DNA from: Voacanga thouarsii
Taxonomy: Eukaryota; Streptophyta; Magnoliopsida; Gentianales; Apocynaceae
DNA: 64,000 nt
Direction of reading: 5' to 3'
Assembly: GCA_026120185.1 (NCBI GenBank)
Contig: JANUWF010002207.1
Coordinates: forward strand, 1,116,001-1,180,000
Shown: in pieces, positions 56,471 through 64,000 of the stretch
Layout: each line of letters starts with the position of its first letter
Position numbering within the stretch: position 1 is the stretch's first letter
The notes under the pieces: model-generated
What the model saw: the letters and a program-made list of their open reading frames with translations, nothing else
Told to the model about the DNA's origin: nothing
Database searches by the model: none
Program-made: the position numbers and the translations under genes

Positions 56471-58182
56471 TGTTAATGTTATGCCCTAGAGGCCATCACA
56501 TATATTTTGTATATTGCACATTTATTTAATAATACAAGGCATTCTTTATCTTTTAGTTTGTTTTATGTATACTTTCGTGTGAATATAATTGTTAGATAAA
56601 GTCCGAAGTACAACACAGTGTTAAGAAAATCATGATAGAGATCATAATGTGAGATTCCTTCTACACTATGTAGTTGTTGTACTTAAATCATCTCTAGTCA
56701 TAGTATTAATAAGATAGGACATCATTAAAATGCAAAAACTAGCATATCCATTAGTATTGGGATACTTATGATTGACATGTGGATGCTTGTTACATGAGAC
56801 AAGTTCATTAGATTATCTAAATATAAGATAATCACATAGATAACTATTTAGTGCTAGTGATAAAATCTCATCATAACAAATGTGCAAGTATTCTTACGAT
56901 TTGAGATCTCTAAGATACTTTATTTGCTAAGCATTGTACTTTGATTCCAATCTCTAGAGTCTTGACAAGATCACCTATGGGATAGATATTAGGTACAATA
57001 TGAAGTAAATGAAAGTAGTTGAGAGGATCAATAAAGGATTCAACGCTCCTAATAGTAAGGGTGAATATCTCATGGTCACTTGTAAGAATCACTATTTGAG
57101 AAGTCCTTGGCCACGACGACTATGTATTAGAAATAGTTCTAATTGATACACATAACGAGTAATAGATTTTAGGAAGAAGTACTAAAATATTCAGGCCAGG
57201 ATTAATTAATATACTAGGAGGCATTGGCACTAATTTAATACTCTTAACCAAATAAGATATTGTACAGTGAAAAGAGTTTATTGCACTGTTGTTCACTATT
57301 GAAAGGTTCATGTCAAGCCACTTGACTTTCTGAACTTTTGGGTGGTCATGATGTGGTGTTAGATACTACTCATAATCTGCTAAATATGGGTTTATTAATT
57401 AGAGAATTAATAAATCAATCCCAGTTAGAATTAATAAGTTAATTCTAATTATCAAGGATTGTTATCCTAAAGATATTTATAATTAATTCATATTTTACTA
57501 CCAATAGACCAGGAAACGTAATAGGTCACACATAATAAAAGCTTGAGTACTCAATGTATTATTTGATAATATTATGGAGTATATTGTGACAAGAAAATAA
57601 TCTTATTGGTGAATTATCAGTTTGTTATAATTCATGAGCCTAATTATGAGTATACAAACTTCAAGGACTTAATTGTTGTTAATTGATCTTAGAGGACTTA
57701 ATAGCAATTGGGTAAAAATCCTAAAACCTATAGGAAATAGGAATATCGTTTCCTTTAAGTAGAAAACATAGAAACCGTTTCTGTGGTGGTCACCTTCTTT
57801 TTCTTCTCTAATCAAGAACCCTAGCCGCAATATTCTTCTGCTAGCTCAGAAATAAGTGATTCATGAGTGCTCAAACCTTTGTGTGGATTTCTTTTAGAGA
57901 TAATCCTATCCTTAGATTATAGTGACTCGTCTTGAATAATCAAGAAAAGGAAGAAACACCTTGTTCGTTGTTGCTGGGTTGTATTGAACAAATAGTTAGA
58001 TTTCCTTGTTGGATCATGCCGATCAACGTCAAGGAAAGATTTTGAAACTTGGCGGAGAAAGGTAAACCCCGTGCATATTACTTTTATACCCATTTTAATT
58101 CATAAGCATGTGATCTTGGGGCTTCGATTTCAATTTTTTCAATTGCTTTGCATTATTTCATGACTGAAATCCCTTTATTTTC
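56471..58182 (+). mobile_element. B4: solo B-type LTR
   Basis: Begins TGTTAATGTTATGCCCTAGAGG and aligns with B3 and, in reverse, with 36558-38385, including GGATCATGCCGATCAACG near 58011 (counterpart of the GGATCGCGCC phrase). Flanking TATGT occurs at 56466-56470 and 58183-58187 and is a plausible duplication. On that basis the LTR is 1712 bp. Its right terminus reads TTTTC rather than CA, so that boundary is less certain than the left. Confidence 0.7.
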
Positions 58183-59163
58183 TATGTGATCCTTGAGTAC
58201 TCCAGATAGGCTATGCTCTTATACTAGGTTACACATGTTTGGGAACACATTCTGGCTAGTGGCCACCTCTGGAGTGTGGTCACTTCCCTCGTGGGATGGC
58301 AGCAATTGTAGTTGAGTTATCCTTAACTAGCAACATGTCTTCCATTATAGAAATGAAAGTCGAGTATGGGATACCCCTGCTATTATGTCAAACCATGATG
58401 ATTGTTAGAGTATGATTGATTGGAGTGTACACACTGAGTTAATCATACATTTTATTATGTTCATAATGTTCTGATCCTATAGTGTTGATGTTATTAGTTG
58501 GACTAAGATCCTTCTGGTTAAAATCGTAATCTTGTTTGAACGTGATAAACGTATTTTGAAAATATAGTCCAGTTTATAATTAAAAGCTCATTACCAATAT
58601 TAGAAATAGTGCCAGATCATATGGTACCAGATTACTATGTGTTATCATAATAGCATATTTTTCCTAAAAAGGAAAATAGACATGCTTTCTTTAAATATGG
58701 GGCATCAGTATTCAATAACCCATGATTTCCAAATGTGTATGAAATCTTTTGATAATAGTCGAAGTGGTTTTCGGTTACAATGCTTAAAAAGTTGTTTTCA
58801 GTTGAAAAATATGATAAACCCTTTTATTTGTTTTTCAAGGAAATATACTGGCACACACGGGACTCACTAAGTATAAAACTCACATGTACATTTATTTTCT
58901 CCTATTCTTTAGGACTCAGAGTTGGAGATATATATTGATCTCCATATCATTTTCTTAGCCTAGTTTAGTGAAAGTTTTTGCAACTTTCCTATGTATATAC
59001 TATAGATCTACTTATTATATGTAATTCAGGATAGAGAAATACATTTAATTTCCCAATTGGTAAGCAAGTTCAATGGAATACTTTATTTCTATTTATCCAT
59101 TTTAAGCTTCTATTTGATATAAATACACCATGTCTAGGAGTTTTGACGGGATGACATTTCACA
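58183..59163 (+). mobile_element. TX: diverged T-like LTR, right part
   Basis: 58188-58330 contains CCTTGAGTACTCC and GTGGCCACCTCTGG, which correspond to the sense strand of T2 (reverse of about 43830-43925: TTGAGTACTCAA and GTGGCCACCTCTGA). It ends GACGGGATGACATTTCACA, similar to the T LTR end. Continuation of 52560-54521 beyond B3 and B4 is inferred. Confidence 0.5.
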
Positions 59164-60364
59164 ATAACAAAGCTCACTACTACTGGAAGATGTGGGGTAC
59201 TATAGCTAAGGCCAGATTATTACTGTTCATTGGAGCAAAAATATTAAATAGCCAGTGCTAGCTACTTTTGGTTCTGGGAATTTGTTGTAGAAAAGGCATT
59301 TGTGAGCGAATTTAGAAGGGAAAACTCCTATAAATGTTAAAGGATAATAAACCCTAACGTAGTTAGTCTTTATGGCTTGAAAAACCCCTTATAAACTCCT
59401 AGAGAACTCAATCAAACATCAAGAGGAAGAGCATCAAGTAAAATCTTGGATAAGAGGATGAGAGTTGCTCTAGATGATTTTAATTTAAAAAAAAAAAGGA
59501 AGCTTTCTTGTACATAAGTTCTTTCTTTCTTTTTTCTTTGTGTTCTACTTTGACAATGTTAATTCTTAATACTTTAATTGTAATTGATGGATGAACCCTA
59601 AATTTATGTTCTTATATTGAAATTCTTTTGGATATGTTTATTTCAACTTCTAGTATTTGATTAATTGATTTCAATGTGCTGAATTTGTTTTCCAAACTAA
59701 TTAATTCAATGTTTGTTATCTAGAAATTAATTAGAGAGAGAAATTCGGGAAGTACAACTTTGTAAATCAAAAGGTTAATAATATCATCAAGAGAAAAGGA
59801 TATTGTCACTTCCAAAACTAATAGGTTTGTGATATTGCCTAGAGATAAGGTTGTTACACCTTTTGAATTTAATTGAGTTGAGCGTAATGCTTCTTCAATT
59901 TAACTAGGAAGGTAGAGATATTCTTTGATTAGCTAAGAAAAGGAATTTCATAATTTGAGGGGGAGTGGAATCATTTATAAGCTAATATTGAATTGATTTA
60001 AAAGTATTTTCTTTACATAACATAGAATTTATTATTTTTCCTTTACATATCTTTTCTCCTTATTCTTAGTCCTAAATAATCCTTGCGACTTTGCTTATGG
60101 GAACTTGATATATTCTCTAGTATAGTAGGTTAATAGGTTAATTACTTTATCTTTTTATTTTATTTGTTAAGAAATAAAGATTAGAGTTAAATAATGGTAT
60201 TGACTAAATTCCTGCAATTTCAATAATTGGTATTCCCTATACTACATGATGGGTAGACTTACCCATATGTGTGGTTTTAGTATCTACCATTTTAATTAAA
60301 ACTTGATTAATTGTAGATTTTGTTGATAATATTTCATACCAAAAAAAAAAAAAAAACACAGATA
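59164..60364 (+). mobile_element. G5 LTR (Athila-like, diverged)
   Basis: Ends just before a tRNA-Asp type primer site. It shares with the G1 LTR the R/U5 layout: a TATAAA-like CCTATAAATG, AAGAGGAAGAG, a TTCTTTCTTT run, and ATTGCCTAGAGATAAGG with TTGTTACACC (compare 9675-9700). The left boundary is uncertain; GATGTGGGGTACTATAGCTAA at 59189-59209 resembles a purine tract plus LTR start. Confidence 0.6.
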
Positions 60365-60371
60365 AAGTTTT

Positions 60372-60388
60372 TTGTGCCGTTGCTGGGG
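60372..60388 (+). other. G5 primer binding site (tRNA-Asp type)
   Basis: TTGTGCCGTTGCTGGGG, two changes from the tRNA-Asp complement over most of its length. Confidence 0.8.
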
Positions 60389-61054
60389 ATTGACAATATC
60401 ATAAAAGTTTAAGTCTTGTTCATTTAGCCTTTTTTGCATTTGTAAATACCACTAGCTTTTGTATTTATGTATTTTTTGAACATATTGAACTTGTGTGTTG
60501 TTCTTTTATTTCAATTTCTATTATTTTTGCTTGTATTTCATTATTTTTTGTTTTAGATTTTATTTATGTTCTATGAGTGCAAGATTATCATCATTGACAA
60601 TCATTCATGGGGAAGTATATGGCCATGGGCACCAACACAAGGTGGCTATAATGATGACAAGATGGTAAAATTACAAGCTCAAGTGTGTGATGTTTGGAAT
60701 GTAGCTCTTCCAAATTATGAAGACGCAGGCTTTAATTCCTATAGGCGGGAACATCTCAATTATGATATACAATGTCTAGAAGCTCCAAATTTGGAGGAAT
60801 CAAGATCTTATCTGACATGAAAAAGTACATCCTTGTCTGCAGGTTCAGCCTTCACTCAATGATGTATTGGCCAACTTTGTTGCTAAGACGAGTTCATCTA
60901 ATAAATGGCACCAAGAATCTTCCCAACACTTATGCAACCAAAGAACATAACTAGATAAGAACATTGAGGAGATTTAAGAAAGACTTTCCTCAAGCATAGT
61001 AGATCATATAGAAAAATAGGGCACTGTACAGAGGGAAAAGGTGGCACCAGCTTT
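60389..61054 (+). pseudogene. G5 leader and gag N-terminus
   Basis: The open frame 60566-60820 contains WPWAPTQGGYNDDKMVKLQAQV, comparable with the G3 gag start (APD-RRYNDENLAMLQSRI). It continues in broken frames (HQESSQHLCNQRT near 60908) to 61054, where T3 begins. Only the first part of gag remains. Confidence 0.6.
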
Positions 61055-63374
61055 TGTAACACCTTGCTACCTAGGCCCGCCAGGGCCGGGGATGTCGCCT
61101 CGTCCAAAGGACAAGGGGTCTTTATAATTAAGTCACACAAATAAAATTGATGAAAGAAAATAATACTTAACTTAAAAATTTATTACAACCCAAAAATGCT
61201 TCAAACTGAATCCATAAATTACTAAAATAAAACTATAAGTAAAATCATCCACTCTCGTCTCCCAAACATTACATAACATAATAGTCAGAAAAATTCTTCC
61301 AAAGCAGGCAAAATCTAGCTACTCATCCCCACAGTAGGATCAACCTGAAATCATGATAAAAGGTGATGAGACAGAAATCTCAGTAAGTCCGAGTGTGCTT
61401 TGGGTGTTTAGTGAAAATAGTTCGTGGATACAAAGTGTAAAACCTTTATAAGAGAAATGTTGGCAAGCATCAAACATTAGTCAACAGCAAGAGTGGCGTT
61501 TTGGCTTATCTAGCCATACATAATTTATAAGATCAACTACTCGAAAGAAAGGATTATGGGTTACCACACGTTGGGCCCCATAACCGGTCAGAATGCCGAC
61601 ACTTTGTGCAGACTGACAAAAGGTAGGTGATCGGCCTACTGGGTAAGATACTCCTCCTTCGCTATACCCAAACAACAACCGGGTGTCCATTCCGGCAAAA
61701 CACAGTCACTTGACTAAAATAAAACAAACTGCTAGCTCGGACCGGCCTGACTAAGTAGTACTGACGTTTCTCTAAGTTGAGCTTATCTTCTGGAGGTGGC
61801 CTCCTGCCAGAAGACTCACTCTTGCTCTTCAAAACTAACACTACCAGTCTACCCTTATTGAGTACTCAACGTAACATATCCCACTTGGGAAGAAAATGAA
61901 CAAAACACAGTTCCACTTGAAGATGGTAATTTATGGGTTTTCCCAAAGTCTTTAACAAAATCAGTTTTAGAAAGAGTTCGAGTTTGTGTAACTCTGCTCA
62001 TTAGCTTTTAAACAATTCAAATGTTTGAAATAAGAAAGGATTTAACCCTCAATTTCCTTTACATAAATGAGTGTCTATGCACACTACACTTGGCTTGCCA
62101 TAATAAACATTTTGCATCAAACAGGTTTTATGTAAGAGCTTACCTGAGTCTTGCTCACAACAACAAGGTCTCGGACAGATGACCTAACCCCACATGGGCA
62201 AATACAAATCTTAATCAGATTCAAGCCACAATCCACTTCCTTAATTTTAAGTCAACTCAATTCACTACTACCATGATCCTAGTGTCCCAAGCTTTAAGGT
62301 AAAACAATAAATAAGTAGGTTTATAAGCTAAGTTTAACTTGTTATTTAAAATAATTAATGGTTTGCGAAGTGAATCCTAATAGGTTGAAAGTTTAAATCT
62401 TGCTAAGGAAAATTTAGAGTTTATTTGATCAAGAGTTATAGGTGGTACTAGGTAAAATAGTGATTTATTAATAACTTAATTGTTAGAGAATAATTTATAG
62501 CTAAAATTAATTGAGAATAAACTTAATGAGTTTTGTTTGGAAAATAATAAGTAAATCCTTCAGGGTTTTATTTTAGTAAATATTTTACTAAGTATAAATC
62601 TTTTTTTTCATAAAGGCTTTAACTTATTTCTTTATTTTCAATAATATTTATTTATTTTATTTCTTAGAAAAATTACTATTTATTTGACCAAAATATCATT
62701 TACATATATAATAATTCCCAATCTACCCTTCCTAGGGTTTTCGAAATTCTCTAGCAAAAATTATTATTAAACATTTTATTCATGAAATAAAATTAGTTTA
62801 GGGACCACTAGATCATGATCAAGATTCTATAGCCAACCACAATCAATAACATGCACAATCCTTCAACTCATCAAATCATCCAAATCTTGCATATAGACAT
62901 AGATCTAAGTTTATTAAGACATGACTTAACCTCTACTGGCATAAACATGATCATGGCTTCAATAATCTAATCATGCATATAAATCCTATTCACCAATGGT
63001 GACATAATCTCTATCATGCTTCATCACAAATACTACCTATGACATGCATCAAGCCTCAACTCATCATTCAATCCACCAAAATAATCCTTCCATGCATAAA
63101 TCCCATCTCCTTCACAATCATACATGTAATCATGCTTCAATCCACAACATCACATACTCAATCCCATCGCCAATCATATTCTCACAACATCATCCTAGCA
63201 ACACGATTCTAAAATTTTAAAAAGAGGATTGAAGGTACTTACTTGATTGATGAATGACTTGAAGGATTTTAGAGAAGATCTCAACTCCTAGATGGCTAAT
63301 CTTGTTCAAGAAAGGTGGCGAAAGCATGGTCATGGAAGAAGAGTCCATTCGGCCAAGAGAGGGAATTTCGATCC

Positions 63375-63415
<41 letters not shown>

Positions 63416-64000
63416 ATGTCATTAGTGTGATTATTCATATAGGTTTTCATTAGAGATCAAGTTTGAAGAGGATGATGTTGATAGAGTGATTTTACCTTGA
63501 ATATGTTCTTGTCCAGAAATTTCTGCTTTGATCCGAAGTAGTGAGATGTTTGGAGGAGTTTGATGTTAGTATTGGTGTTGATGGATTCACAGCAATGAGT
63601 TGACTCAATCTGGAGATTTTCGTGAGGGTTTGAGATGGTTTGGAGGGGTATTAGGTGTAGAGAAGAAGTAGGTGTTCTTGGTGTAGTGTGTGTTCTTGAT
63701 GGCTGAAGAAAAATCGAGAGGAATGGTTGTTGTGGCCGCCGAATTTTCTATGGAATGAGGGCTGCCGAAATTCTATAGGGTTTAGGAGGATGTTTCTCTA
63801 ATTTTAGAGGGAAAAGGAAAGGTCAGTTGTTACAATCCTTGAAGAATATTTTTAAGAAGTGAATTTGGAAAGTAAATATCCTAAAAATATCTTGATTGCT
63901 TGGACAGCTTTGAAGTCTGCCATGGCTGATTGTTTGAGCAAAATTTCGTGGGATTAATGCTGACTTATGGAGGCTTATGGTGGCTGAAAGTAGGGTGTAC
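61055..64000 (-). mobile_element. T3: Tekay/Del-like LTR, cut by the window end
   Basis: Begins TGTAACACCTTGC and is collinear with T2 43111-46100, including ACCACACGTTGGGCCCCATAA, the CTTATTGAGTACTCAAC phrase and (GA)17 at 63377-63410. It inserted in the G5 gag; left flank GCTTT. The purine-tract end lies beyond 64000, so element or solo LTR cannot be decided. Confidence 0.9.
63377..63410. repeat. (GA)17 microsatellite in the T3 LTR
   Basis: Same position as the (GA)22 of T2. Confidence 0.95.

Overview
The window looks like plant (angiosperm) nuclear heterochromatin. It is AT-rich, has no recognisable host gene, and consists almost entirely of decayed LTR retrotransposons inserted into one another. 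I name five groups. A: Ty1/copia, LTR about 1.75-1.9 kb, tRNA-Met type primer site. B: a second Ty1/copia family, LTR about 1.82 kb beginning TGTTAGTGTTATGCCC on its sense strand. G: Ty3/gypsy, Athila-like, LTR about 1.4 kb beginning TGATAGGGGCTAAA, tRNA-Asp type primer site. T: Ty3/gypsy chromovirus, Tekay/Del-like, LTR 3.3-4.3 kb, with a chromodomain. TX: an older, diverged T-like LTR. I cannot name the species. All coding regions are fragments with stops and frameshifts; no autonomous element is visible.

Layout. 1-8456: copia A1 (minus strand) whose integrase region is cut by a T LTR (T1), itself carrying a solo A LTR (TCCTC duplication). 8457-8848: 392 bp I cannot assign. 8849-24384: Athila-like G1 (plus), with copia A2 (15942-23041, minus, ATTTT duplication) inserted just before its 3' LTR; the 3' LTR is truncated. 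24385-50974: a nest five levels deep. Copia B1 (plus) is split by G2 (25027-48867, minus, ATAAC duplication). G2 holds G3 (from 31227, plus). G3 holds a solo T LTR (31415-34735) and copia B2 (36558-43110, minus). B2 holds a solo LTR of its own family (39896-41722) and T2 (43111-48637, minus). 50975-61054: older layers, namely a G-type 3' region (G4), a diverged T-like LTR (TX) split by two B-type LTRs (B3, B4), and the start of another G element (G5). 61055-64000: a third long T LTR (T3) running off the window.

How the parts relate. The order of nesting gives relative ages: T2 is youngest in its stack, then B2, G3, G2 and B1. Several elements lost functions before or after insertion: A2 has no reverse transcriptase or RNase H, G2 has no protease segment, and B2 lacks gag through most of integrase. 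Three junctions (about 24384, 48637 and 50974) join unrelated elements without duplications, consistent with deletion by illegitimate recombination.

The most interesting signals are: (i) a GC-rich palindromic module of about 50 bp shared by an Athila-like gypsy LTR, the leader of copia B2 (three tandem copies) and, in shorter form, the LTR of copia A1; (ii) box A/box B (tRNA-like) pairs at the same place in three T LTRs; (iii) a 43-bp fold-back duplication inside A2 pol; (iv) catalytic-site changes shared by separate copies of one family (YVND in both B copies; Glu for the expected first integrase Asp in both G copies). All comparisons were made by eye within this window; no database search or computed alignment was run.
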